A stretch of DNA of 64,000 bases from Nocardioides sp. Root1257 (lineage in GTDB: Bacteria > Actinomycetota > Actinomycetes > Propionibacteriales > Nocardioidaceae): assembly GCF_001425175.1 (NCBI RefSeq), contig NZ_LMDV01000012.1, positions 62,001 through 126,000 on the forward strand, read 5' to 3'. Made by a program: the position numbers and the translations under genes. The notes beneath the pieces were generated by a model. That model was given only the letters and a program-made list of their open reading frames with translations. It searched no databases and had not been told where the DNA came from. Position 1 is the stretch's first letter. Each line of letters starts with the position of its first letter. Below are positions 7,835 to 15,447 of this stretch, piece by piece.

Positions 7835-9057
7835 CGGGTCACCCTCTCCAGGAGCATCACTTGGCTGTCCATGTACGTGCCACCGGTGCCGCCGATGACG
7901 GCGCGGGTCGCGCCCTCCACCTGTCGTTCGGGCTCCGCGCGCCACAGGAGCTGTCGCACCCCTTCCGCCAACAGGGCGGTGCCGCCACCAACGCCGGTGT
8001 GCCCGGCTGAGAGCAGGCCACCGTTGGTGTTCGCCGGCAGTTCGCCACCCGGCGAGAAACGGCCGGCGGCGAACTGGCGGGCGGCCTCGCCCTCCGCCGC
8101 CAGCCCGAGTCCCTCCAGGCCCTGGGCCAGGACGGCGGCGTAGGAGTCGTAGACCTGGGCGAGGTCCACGTCCTCCGGACCCCATCCCGCCTGCTCGTAC
8201 GCCTCCCGCCCGGCGCGCGGCCAGTTCATCACCGCGAGGTCGCGCTCCTGTCCCAGGCTGTAGTGCGAGACCGTGCCTCCTGACCCGGCGATTCGCACCC
8301 ACGAGTCGTGGTTGCGACGAGCGCTCGTCGCGCTCGTCATGACGAGCGCGACCGCGCCGTCTGCCAGCATCGGGCACTCCAGTGCGTGGACCGGGTCGGA
8401 GATCATCTTCGACGTGAGCACCCGTTCGATCGTCAGGTCCTTGTCCTTGAACATCGCGTTGGGGTTGAGCCGAGCCCACTGGCGGAGGGCGACGCACACT
8501 GATGCCATCTCTTCCGCGGTCGATCCGGTCGCGTGCATGTAGCGCTGGGTGATGAGGCCACCGACGGCGTTGAACGTGACTCCCGACGGCACCTCCCACT
8601 CGCGCGGGATCCCGAAGCCACTGAGCATGTCGACCATCTCGGTCACCGGCGCCGAGCCCCACTTGTCGGCTTGGGCAATGAGCACGTTGCGGGCTTGCCC
8701 GGAGGCGACCAGGCCAGCGGCGACGCGGGTCGCACTGTCGCTGGTCGATCCCCCAGAGTGGATCATCATGCTGCTCTTGGCGCGGCCGTTGAGTCCGAGT
8801 TCCTCGACGAGCCGGGAGAAGATCAGGTCGGCCTGGTCCCGCCCACCGTGGAGGCACGGGATCAGCAGGACGGTGTCGATGTCGCGTGGCGCGAGGCCGG
8901 CGTCGAGGATCGCTCGCGCCGAGACCTCCACGAGCGCTCCCATGAAGGTGCGATCGGGGAACTTCCCGGACGGGATCTCACCGATGCCGACGAAGGCGGC
9001 GTCGGCCGCGGTGCCCGGTTCGGGGAATGGCAGTTCGTGGTCCAACACGTCAGTCAT
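7831..9057 (-). CDS. Thiolase-fold protein lacking catalytic Cys (Ltp2-like aldolase candidate)
   Basis: Thiolase superfamily member of 408 residues. Where thiolases have NACASG, this protein has HSGGSTSDSA (around residues 100-109), so the nucleophilic Cys is missing. The region equivalent to the second active-site loop reads VYDSYAAVL (Tyr303, Tyr306), and the last loop is GHTGVGGG with His353. Loss of Cys, presence of Tyr residues and a DUF35 partner match Ltp2, the retro-aldolase of steroid side-chain cleavage, better than a true thiolase. It overlaps MaoC by 8 bp and DUF35 by 4 bp. Predicted role: retro-aldol cleavage of a beta-hydroxyacyl-CoA made by the MaoC hydratase. Confidence 0.85.
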   Translation of the reverse strand: MTDVLDHELPFPEPGTAADAAFVGIGEIPSGKFPDRTFMGALVEVSARAILDAGLAPRDIDTVLLIPCLHGGRDQADLIFSRLVEELGLNGRAKSSMMIHSGGSTSDSATRVAAGLVASGQARNVLIAQADKWGSAPVTEMVDMLSGFGIPREWEVPSGVTFNAVGGLITQRYMHATGSTAEEMASVCVALRQWARLNPNAMFKDKDLTIERVLTSKMISDPVHALECPMLADGAVALVMTSATSARRNHDSWVRIAGSGGTVSHYSLGQERDLAVMNWPRAGREAYEQAGWGPEDVDLAQVYDSYAAVLAQGLEGLGLAAEGEAARQFAAGRFSPGGELPANTNGGLLSAGHTGVGGGTALLAEGVRQLLWRAEPERQVEGATRAVIGGTGGTYMDSQVMLLERVTR

Positions 9058-9535
9058 CGGAAGCCTCCAAGGGGGTCCGTCGGTGGGCGATCATGATCCA
9101 GCGGAACGTCATCACGCTGGTGTCCTGCTGGTTGAGCACGTCGTAGTCGACGTGCAGAGTCCCGTGCTCCGGTCGTCGCGCGCCTGTCACCTCGACAACA
9201 GTCGCGCGCACCCGCAGGGTGTCGCCCGGTCGCACGGGCGCGGTCGCCCGGAGACTGGCGCACTCCTTGAGTGCGACAATCGCGTCGCCGTACCACCCGT
9301 GGAGGGCGACCTGCCCCACCGCGAAGGCGAATGTCAACGGGCCATGCGCGATCCGACCGCCGAATTGCGTGGTGCGCGCATACTCCTCGTTCACGTGGAG
9401 CGGGTAGTGGTCCCCCGTCAGGCCGGCGAACGTGAGGATGTCGGACATCTCAACCGTGCGGCCAGCGGTCTCGATCGTCTCGCCGACCTGGAAGTCCTCG
9501 ATCGTCTTCACGGCCTCCGTGCCGCCCACGCTCAT
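9050..9535 (-). CDS. MaoC-like enoyl-CoA hydratase
   Basis: Hot-dog fold (R)-specific hydratase of 161 residues. The hydratase motif is GLTGDHYPLHVNEEYA (Asp42, His47) followed by IAHGPLTFAF. It would add water to the enoyl-CoA produced by the neighbouring acyl-CoA dehydrogenase. The ATG overlaps the stop of that gene (ATGA), and its own 3' end overlaps the thiolase-like gene, so the three proteins are translationally coupled. This order copies dehydrogenase, MaoC and aldolase as found in cholesterol side-chain removal, although here the hydratase and dehydrogenase are each single subunits. Confidence 0.9.
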   Translation of the reverse strand: MSVGGTEAVKTIEDFQVGETIETAGRTVEMSDILTFAGLTGDHYPLHVNEEYARTTQFGGRIAHGPLTFAFAVGQVALHGWYGDAIVALKECASLRATAPVRPGDTLRVRATVVEVTGARRPEHGTLHVDYDVLNQQDTSVMTFRWIMIAHRRTPLEASDD

Positions 9536-10668
9536 AGGCCCATCTCCCGCGCGATGATGGTGCGCTGGATCTCGTTGGCCCCACCGCCGACCATTCCGTG
9601 CTTGGCCTCGCGGAAGTAACGCTCCATGTCGTACTCGGGCAGCTGGGCGTAGCCTCCCAGCGCCTGCATGCCGTTGAACGCGATCTGGAACGCGGTGTCC
9701 GCGGCGAAGACCTTGGCCATCGAGACCTCCTGGATGGCGCGCTCGCCGCGCGCCATCTTGGTAGCGGCCTGGAACACGAGGAGACGGGCGGCCTGCAAGC
9801 GCGTCTCATCCTCGGCCATCCGGTGCTTGAGGACCTGGAACGACGAGAGTGAGCGCCCGAACTGCGTCCGCTGCTTCGTGTAGGCGATCGTGTCGTCGAG
9901 TGCCGTACGGGCGTTGCCGACGTACGACGCCGCCAGGCCAAGCCGTTCGTACTCGAGGTGGCCGTTGATGAACTCCCATCCCTGGCCGGGCTCACCCAGC
10001 ATGTTGCCCTTCGGGACCCGCACATCCGTCATGAAGTACTCGGTGGTGCCGAGGCTGCGCCGGACGATCGTGGGCATCTTCTGGATGTCGAGGCCGGGCG
10101 TGTCATTGGGAACCAGGATCAGACTGAGGCCCGCGTGGCGATCCTCGCTCGTGCGGGCGAGGACCGTGATGACCGCGCCCGGGAGGTGCGCGCCGGAGCA
10201 CCAGATCTTGTTGCCGTTGAGCACCCACTCGTCCCCGTCGAGGACGGCGGTCGTGCGGACAGCGGCCGCGTCCGACCCGGCCTCGGGCTCGGAGATCGAC
10301 ACGCTGAACTTCCGGTCACCACTCAGATACGCAGGCAGGTGTTCCGCCTTCTGCTCCGGCGTGCCGTGGCGCACGATGTTGGTTGCGGTGAACATCGAGG
10401 TCATCACGCACGCAGCGGTGTCCAAGCTGAACTTGGCCATGGCTTCGCAGAAGATCGCGTAGAAGACAGGGTCAGCCTCGAGACCGCCGTACTCCTCGGG
10501 TACCAGCAGGCCGAGCCAACCGTTGTCCGCGATCTTCTTGTAGGCCTCGTCCGGGAACTGGCGACTCTCGTCGCGCTCGCGGGTGTACTCACGCCCGACG
10601 TCCTTGTCCATGAACGTGTGGAGCATGTCCTTCCACGCCTGCTGTTCCTCGGTATGACGAAAATCCAT
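9532..10668 (-). CDS. Acyl-CoA dehydrogenase
   Basis: FAD-dependent dehydrogenase of 378 residues with the standard N-terminal helical, middle beta (SISEPEAGSD) and C-terminal helical domains. The usual C-terminal catalytic Glu (as in IYEGTSEI of short/medium-chain enzymes) is replaced: the motif here is VGGGANEIQR. A Glu in the LEYERLGLA helix (about E241) matches the position used by isovaleryl-CoA and long-chain dehydrogenases, which points to branched or bulky substrates. It is the first gene of the five-gene operon, with an operator-like repeat at 10683-10702 just upstream of its ATG. Confidence 0.92.
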   Translation of the reverse strand: MDFRHTEEQQAWKDMLHTFMDKDVGREYTRERDESRQFPDEAYKKIADNGWLGLLVPEEYGGLEADPVFYAIFCEAMAKFSLDTAACVMTSMFTATNIVRHGTPEQKAEHLPAYLSGDRKFSVSISEPEAGSDAAAVRTTAVLDGDEWVLNGNKIWCSGAHLPGAVITVLARTSEDRHAGLSLILVPNDTPGLDIQKMPTIVRRSLGTTEYFMTDVRVPKGNMLGEPGQGWEFINGHLEYERLGLAASYVGNARTALDDTIAYTKQRTQFGRSLSSFQVLKHRMAEDETRLQAARLLVFQAATKMARGERAIQEVSMAKVFAADTAFQIAFNGMQALGGYAQLPEYDMERYFREAKHGMVGGGANEIQRTIIAREMGL

Positions 10669-10682
10669 CGGAAACCCCTCTG

Positions 10683-10761
10683 CGAACGATCGTTTGTTTT
10701 GGGACTATAGCCCTGCTGAGTGACTACCGCCACCATCACCGTAGACAATCGTTTGTTTTGG
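10683..10761. promoter_or_regulatory. Divergent promoter with two operator-like repeats (E, F)
   Basis: Two direct copies of ATCGTTTGTTTTGG at 10689-10702 and 10748-10761. On the minus strand each reads as AAAACAAACGAT followed by an inverted half (CGTTCG or TGTCT), the same family as operators A-D. One copy is next to the acyl-CoA dehydrogenase start and the other faces the crotonase at 10830, so each probably controls one direction. Confidence 0.68.
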
Positions 10762-10829
10762 TGCCACGATCAAGACCAGATGTAGCGACCGTCACGTCCG
10801 GCCCCGCGGACGTTCGAGGAAGGACTGCC

Positions 10830-11591
10830 ATGACCCGCCGTATCGCTCCCACCTTCGAGGACTATCGGGACAAGTACGAGAACATCCGGCTCGAACGATC
10901 CGACGACGGCGTCCTCGAGGTGACGATCCACACCGACGGAGGCCCACTGACGTGGACGTCGACCGCACACGACGAGCTGGCCTACTGCTTCGAGCAGATC
11001 TCGTGCGACCCGGACAATGCGGTGGTGATCCTGACCGGCGCCGGCGACGCGTTCTGCCCGGACATCGACTTCAGCTCGTTCAACCTCGGAACGCCTCACG
11101 ACTGGGCGGAGATCATCTTCGAGGGCCAGCGGCTGCTCAACAATCTGCTCGCCATCCAGGTGCCGGTCATCTCGGCCATCAACGGGCCGGCGCTCGTGCA
11201 CCCCGAGATCGCGGTCATCAACGACATCATCATCGCGTCCGACACGGTCCAGTTCACCGACTCTCCGCACTTCGCGTCCGGCATCGTCCCCGGCGACGGC
11301 GCTCACGTCGTCTGGAACCATGTCCTCGGCAACACCCGCGCGCGCTACTTCCTCCTGACCGGTCAGGTCTTGGACGCCCAGCAGGCGCTTGACTACGGCG
11401 TGGTCAATGAGGTGCTGCCCGCAGAACAGGTGCTGCCCCGTGCGCGTGAGCTGGCGGCCGGCATCGCGGCAAAGCCGATGCTCGCCCGTCGCTACGTGCG
11501 ACAGGTGCTCACACGGCCGTTCAAGCAGCAGATGCACGAGAACCTGGCCTTCGGCCTGACGCACGAGGCACTCGCCGCGCTCGACCTGTGA
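10830..11591 (+). CDS. Crotonase-family beta-diketone hydrolase, 6-oxocamphor hydrolase-like
   Basis: A 253-residue crotonase-fold hydrolase; ATG preceded by GAGGAAGGA. It is unlike ordinary enoyl-CoA hydratases and matches, from memory of the family, 6-oxocamphor hydrolase of Rhodococcus (camK), which opens a bicyclic 1,3-diketone by retro-Claisen C-C cleavage. The blocks NLGTPHDW, FEGQRLLNNLL, HPEI and SGIVPGDGAHVVW are present. The five residues studied in that enzyme (His45, His122, His145, Asp154, Glu244) correspond at a constant offset of two to His47, His124, His147, Asp156 and Glu246 here. Predicted role: hydrolysis of a cyclic diketone made by the P450 and SDR. It heads an operon with the acyl-CoA ligase. 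Confidence 0.85.
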   Translation: MTRRIAPTFEDYRDKYENIRLERSDDGVLEVTIHTDGGPLTWTSTAHDELAYCFEQISCDPDNAVVILTGAGDAFCPDIDFSSFNLGTPHDWAEIIFEGQRLLNNLLAIQVPVISAINGPALVHPEIAVINDIIIASDTVQFTDSPHFASGIVPGDGAHVVWNHVLGNTRARYFLLTGQVLDAQQALDYGVVNEVLPAEQVLPRARELAAGIAAKPMLARRYVRQVLTRPFKQQMHENLAFGLTHEALAALDL

Positions 11592-11628
11592 CCGCGCACG
11601 ACGACAACTGACGAGTACGAGGACATCC

Positions 11629-13191
11629 ATGGTCACCAACGCAAACATCGCCACCGCGCTCTGGGACTCGGCCCGACAGAGCCCTTCTGTCACGGCACTC
11701 AGTGACCTGACAGCCGGCAGCACACGCTCGTACGCCGACCTCAGGGACGCGTGCGCCGAGGTCGCCGCAGGCTGGCGCGGACGTGGCTTGGTGCCGGGAG
11801 ACCGGGTGGCGCTGCTGCTGCACAACTCGTGTGAGTACGTCGAGGCGTTCCTCGGCTCACTCGCCGCCGGGCTGGTCGTCGTACCCCTCAATACACGCCT
11901 GACCGTGCCGGACTTCGCGCACATGCTCAGGGACGCGGAGGTGTCCGCGTTGGTCACGGATGCGGCATTCCTCGCTGAGCTGCGCTCCGACTCGACGATC
12001 CAGGTCCCGCTGGTCGTCGACGTAACGGGAACGTCGGAGGACGCCGTCAGCCTCGCAGACCTGCGTGCACCCGACGACGGCCGAGAGCCCGAGCACAAGC
12101 AGCCGAGCGACCTCTGTTCGCTGATGTACACGAGCGGCACGACGGGAGCGCCGAAGGCTGTGATGCTGAGCCACCGCTCGTGGAGCAGCGTCAGCGATAC
12201 CTGCGTCGAGCTGCTGGGATTCGAGGAGGGCATCTCGATCATGCACCCGGCGCCACTCACCCACGGCGCCGGCTTCCTGCTGATCCCGACCCTGCGCCAC
12301 CACGGGACCAACCTCTTGGTCCGGTCCTTCGACCCGCGGGACACCGCCGATCGCATCGCCTCGGGCGAAGCGCAGGGCATGTTCCTGGTGCCATCGATGA
12401 TCCGGATGCTGCTCGACTCCCTCCCGGAGAGTTGGCAGCCGTCGTCGAGATTCCGGTGGATCTACTACGCGGGCTCCCCCATCGACCCGACCACCTTCGT
12501 GGAGGCGGCACAGGCGTTCGGCGGCAGGCTCGTGCAGTCGTTCGCACAGATGGAGTCGCCGATGTTCCTGACGGCACTCGACGCCGAGGTGCACCTGCGC
12601 GCCATGGACGACCCCGACTCGCCCCTCATCCGGTCGGCAGGCAAATTGATCGAGGGCCGCGAGATCCGGATCGTCGACGCCGACGGGCACGACGCCGCGA
12701 CTGGTGTCGCCGGCGAGGTCTGGGGGAAGGCGCCCCAACTCATGAGCGGGTACTGGAATCGCCCGGAGGACTCCGAGAAGGCCCTCGCCGGGGGCTGGTT
12801 GCACACCGGCGACGTCGGCTACCTCGACGAGGAGGGTTACCTCTATCTCGTGGATCGGGTGAAGGACATGATCGTCACCGGCGGCTCCAACGTCTACGCC
12901 CGTGAGGTCGAGGACGTGCTCATCGCCGTCGAGGGCGTCGAGCGCGCGGCCGTCATCGGTCTGCCGCACCGGATCTGGGGTGAGGAGGTCACCGCCGTCC
13001 TCGTCCGTGCCGACGGGGCGTCGCTCGACGAGGACACCGTGATCGCTTCATGCCGCCAGGCATTGGCGGGGTACAAGGTCCCGAAGCGGATCGTCTGGCT
13101 CGACGAGCTGCCGACGAACGCCTACGGCAAGGTGCTCAAGAGGAGCCTCCGCAGCGACCTGGCCGAGCAGCTGGCGGCGAGCGCGGGATGA
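11629..13191 (+). CDS. Acyl-CoA synthetase (AMP-forming ligase)
   Basis: ANL-superfamily ligase of 520 residues. It contains the phosphate loop YTSGTTGAPK (residues 167-176), the hinge and A8 region GWLHTGDVGYLDEEGYLYLVDR, KDMIVTGGSNVYAREVE, and a C-terminal TNAYGKVLKR with the catalytic Lys. It would convert the acid released by the upstream hydrolase into its CoA thioester so that beta-oxidation can proceed. It lies 37 bp after the hydrolase gene and overlaps the EthD-domain gene by ATGA. Confidence 0.92.
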   Translation: MVTNANIATALWDSARQSPSVTALSDLTAGSTRSYADLRDACAEVAAGWRGRGLVPGDRVALLLHNSCEYVEAFLGSLAAGLVVVPLNTRLTVPDFAHMLRDAEVSALVTDAAFLAELRSDSTIQVPLVVDVTGTSEDAVSLADLRAPDDGREPEHKQPSDLCSLMYTSGTTGAPKAVMLSHRSWSSVSDTCVELLGFEEGISIMHPAPLTHGAGFLLIPTLRHHGTNLLVRSFDPRDTADRIASGEAQGMFLVPSMIRMLLDSLPESWQPSSRFRWIYYAGSPIDPTTFVEAAQAFGGRLVQSFAQMESPMFLTALDAEVHLRAMDDPDSPLIRSAGKLIEGREIRIVDADGHDAATGVAGEVWGKAPQLMSGYWNRPEDSEKALAGGWLHTGDVGYLDEEGYLYLVDRVKDMIVTGGSNVYAREVEDVLIAVEGVERAAVIGLPHRIWGEEVTAVLVRADGASLDEDTVIASCRQALAGYKVPKRIVWLDELPTNAYGKVLKRSLRSDLAEQLAASAG

Positions 13192-13523
13192 CGTACGCAC
13201 GACTTCTGGTCTTCTCATCGCCGAGGTCGACAGCGGACGAGAGCGCCTTTGACGAGTGGTACGACGCGGTGCACATCCCGCAGGTCATCGACGCGGTGCC
13301 GGGCGTCGTATCGGGACGGAGGTTCGTGCAGTCCCGCACCCAGATCGGCGGAGCAACCGAGGGGCCGCGCCGCCGAATGACTGTCTACGAGGTCGAGGCC
13401 GACCGTGTCGCTGAGGCTCTGGCAGGCTTGGGCGCCGCGATGCGCGATGGCCGCGTGGAGCGGTCGGACCTCATTGACCGCTCCTCGTCGCCGCCGGAGG
13501 TCGTCGTCTACGAGGAGGCGTAG
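13188..13523 (+). CDS. EthD-domain (dimeric alpha-beta barrel) small protein
   Basis: A 111-residue EthD-like protein: FDEWYDAVHIPQVIDAVPGV is the characteristic Trp-Tyr...His-x-Pro signature of this ferredoxin-like barrel family. Such proteins accompany P450 and aromatic/ether degradation systems, but their exact roles are mostly unknown. It is coupled to the ligase by an ATGA overlap. Its 3' end overlaps the convergent Gfo/Idh gene by 16 bp, so the two units end inside each other without a separate terminator. Confidence 0.8.
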   Translation: MTYARLLVFSSPRSTADESAFDEWYDAVHIPQVIDAVPGVVSGRRFVQSRTQIGGATEGPRRRMTVYEVEADRVAEALAGLGAAMRDGRVERSDLIDRSSSPPEVVVYEEA

Positions 13524-14599
13524 TCGGCAGTGCCCCTCGCCGTGTCCAGCCGGCGGTGGAGGGGTACGGCGTCGCCGAATCCGGGCAGCCCGGAATGGCC
13601 GAATCGCACAGCGTCCGCAACGGCCTGCCAGACGTCTAGCAGCGGCACGACCACCGGGTCCGTGGTGGGAAGGCTCGCAGTGAGGTCGTCCCAGGTGGTC
13701 AAGCGGGAGCCGGATTCGTCCCGGAGCTCGACCGAGATGCGCGTCATTTGAGGCAGGGCCAGTTCGCCACGGACGACGAGCGCACCGTGGGTACCGCGGA
13801 TCTCCCATCGCAAGCCAGGCAGCCCGAACTCCGGCTTGCCTGGCCGCACGTGGATCGTGGCGAGGACTCCACCCGCCGATCCGGCCGCAACGACGTGGTC
13901 GGGGCTCGTTGCCGGGGCCGTCCTCCCGGCGTCTTTGAGCTCGACCTGTGGGAATGCCGTCCGCTCGACGACGACCAGGGAGTCCCACGGTCCGAGCACA
14001 TGACCCACGGTGTCCACGAGGTGGGCCAGGGCGATCGTGCCGAGGTGGGCCCCGTTGTCGACATCGAGCTGGTAGGCGCTCCGGCTGGTCTGGATCGGCG
14101 TGCCGACCAGACCAGTGCCCGCGATGGCGGTGTCGAGGACCTCCCCGACAGCGCCATCGCCGACGAGGTCGCGGACCAGCGTCACCGCCGGCGACCTGCG
14201 CGCCTGCAGCCCGACGAAGGTCAGACGCCCCGCTTTCTCAGCCGCCTGGAGCAGTGCCTCGGCCTCGGCCGTCGACCGTCCCAGAGGCCACTCGCAGTAG
14301 ACATGCTTCCCCGCTCGCAGCGCTTGCTCGACTGCAGCCCGGTGGTCGGGGACCTTGACGGTGACCAGCACCACGTCGACCGCCGGGTCGCTGACCAGGG
14401 ACCGCGCGTCGGGATGTGCTCGCTCGACTCCGTGCACTTGCGCCGCCGCCCTCGCCGAGTCTGCGGAGGATGCGGAGCACGCGACGAGGCGGACGCTGTC
14501 GACCAGCCGTAGCGCCGGTACGTGCGATCTGGCTGCCCAACCGCCGGTGGCACTGAGTCCGATGACGCCGACACCGATCGGCCTGCCGTCCGACGTCAA
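13508..14599 (-). CDS. Gal80-like Gfo/Idh/MocA-family protein without the catalytic Lys
   Basis: NAD(P)-binding Rossmann protein of 363 residues (VGVIGLSATGGWAARSHVPA). Gfo/Idh/MocA dehydrogenases carry a catalytic Lys in EKP; here the motif is EWPLG (residues 103-107), as in Gal80-like members of the family. Further Gal80-type features are QARRSPAVTLVRDLV, the GNG/GTGL segment, DVDNGAHLGT and the GKPEFGLPGLRWEIRGT block. The start is taken as the TTG at 14599 because it overlaps the SDR stop (TTGA); no strong ribosome site is visible. It could be a dehydrogenase using other residues, or a ligand-sensing protein. It ends the long Liv operon. Confidence 0.8.
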   Translation of the reverse strand: MTSDGRPIGVGVIGLSATGGWAARSHVPALRLVDSVRLVACSASSADSARAAAQVHGVERAHPDARSLVSDPAVDVVLVTVKVPDHRAAVEQALRAGKHVYCEWPLGRSTAEAEALLQAAEKAGRLTFVGLQARRSPAVTLVRDLVGDGAVGEVLDTAIAGTGLVGTPIQTSRSAYQLDVDNGAHLGTIALAHLVDTVGHVLGPWDSLVVVERTAFPQVELKDAGRTAPATSPDHVVAAGSAGGVLATIHVRPGKPEFGLPGLRWEIRGTHGALVVRGELALPQMTRISVELRDESGSRLTTWDDLTASLPTTDPVVVPLLDVWQAVADAVRFGHSGLPGFGDAVPLHRRLDTARGTADYASS

Positions 14600-15366
14600 C
14601 GGCGTAGCCCGACGACAGTTCGCGAAGCTACGTAGCCGCCGTCCACGACGAGCCGGGCGCCAGAGACGTACGCGGCCCGATCCGAAAGGAGGAAACCGAT
14701 GACCTCCGCAACCTCCTCTGGCTGACCGAGCCGGCCCGCCGGGATGTGGCGTACCGCCTTCCGCGTCCAGTCGAACGTCATGCTGCGCGTGCCCATGGGG
14801 GTCTCGATCACGCCCGGTGACACGGCGTTGACCCTGACACCGGGTGCCATGCGGGCTGCCGACCGCTCGGTCTCCTGCAGCAGCGCCCGCTTGCTGAACT
14901 TGTAGGCGTCCACCGGCGCCGGAACCGCGACCACGATGTCCTCGAGGAAGTCCTCCCGAAGCGGACGCTCGAGTAGCGCGTCGTGGCGGCCGTCGGCGAG
15001 CTCGCCGGTGATGGAGGCGACATTGACGATGGAGCCACGGGGTCGCACATCGACGGCGTTCGACACCCAGAGCGGGGCCAGAAGGTTGACCGTCCAGATG
15101 AGTCTCGCGGACTCGGTGTCCGGGCCGAGCCCGGCCGCGTTGACGAGCGCGTCGACCTCGACGTCCGCCAGTGCCTCCTCGACGGCCGTCCGGTCGGTGA
15201 GGTCGAGGGCGATGCTGCGGACCGTGACGCCTGCACCGTGAAGTCGATCCAAACCTTCGGCGTCGACGTCCACCCCCGTGACGTCGAATCCGCTCTGGGC
15301 CAGGTAGCGCGCTGTCGCCGCGCCTATGCCGGACGCTGCTCCGGTCACCAGTGCCTGTGCAGTCAA
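14596..15366 (-). CDS. Short-chain dehydrogenase/reductase
   Basis: A 256-residue SDR with TGAASGIG, VNAAG, catalytic Ser in VASITG, YKFSK (Tyr-x3-Lys) and VSPGVIETPM. GVDVD after beta-2 suggests NAD(H). A TTG start at 15366 is preceded by AAGGGG and GAGG. Between the Ser and Tyr motifs there is a longer than usual insertion (GELADGRHDALLERPLREDF...), a feature of hydroxysteroid and cyclic-alcohol dehydrogenases of this type. It lies 81 bp after the binding-protein gene and is coupled to the Gal80-like gene. Its likely role is oxidation of a hydroxyl on the imported compound or a pathway intermediate. Confidence 0.87.
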   Translation of the reverse strand: MTAQALVTGAASGIGAATARYLAQSGFDVTGVDVDAEGLDRLHGAGVTVRSIALDLTDRTAVEEALADVEVDALVNAAGLGPDTESARLIWTVNLLAPLWVSNAVDVRPRGSIVNVASITGELADGRHDALLERPLREDFLEDIVVAVPAPVDAYKFSKRALLQETERSAARMAPGVRVNAVSPGVIETPMGTRSMTFDWTRKAVRHIPAGRLGQPEEVAEVIGFLLSDRAAYVSGARLVVDGGYVASRTVVGLRR

Positions 15367-15447
15367 CCTCGACCCCTTGGTCTGACGTACGCGTGGCTAC
15401 GACGGCTGCCACGGGTCCGCCGCGCCGACGGACCCGTGAGCGAGCTG

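Noticed and set aside
7831..9057. Initial reading as an ordinary acetyl-CoA acetyltransferase
   Set aside because: The nucleophile Cys motif is absent and a DUF35 partner is coupled, so an aldolase-type role is preferred.
11857..12969. 370-codon frame antisense to the acyl-CoA ligase
   Set aside because: The ligase on the other strand has all family motifs; the antisense product has none.
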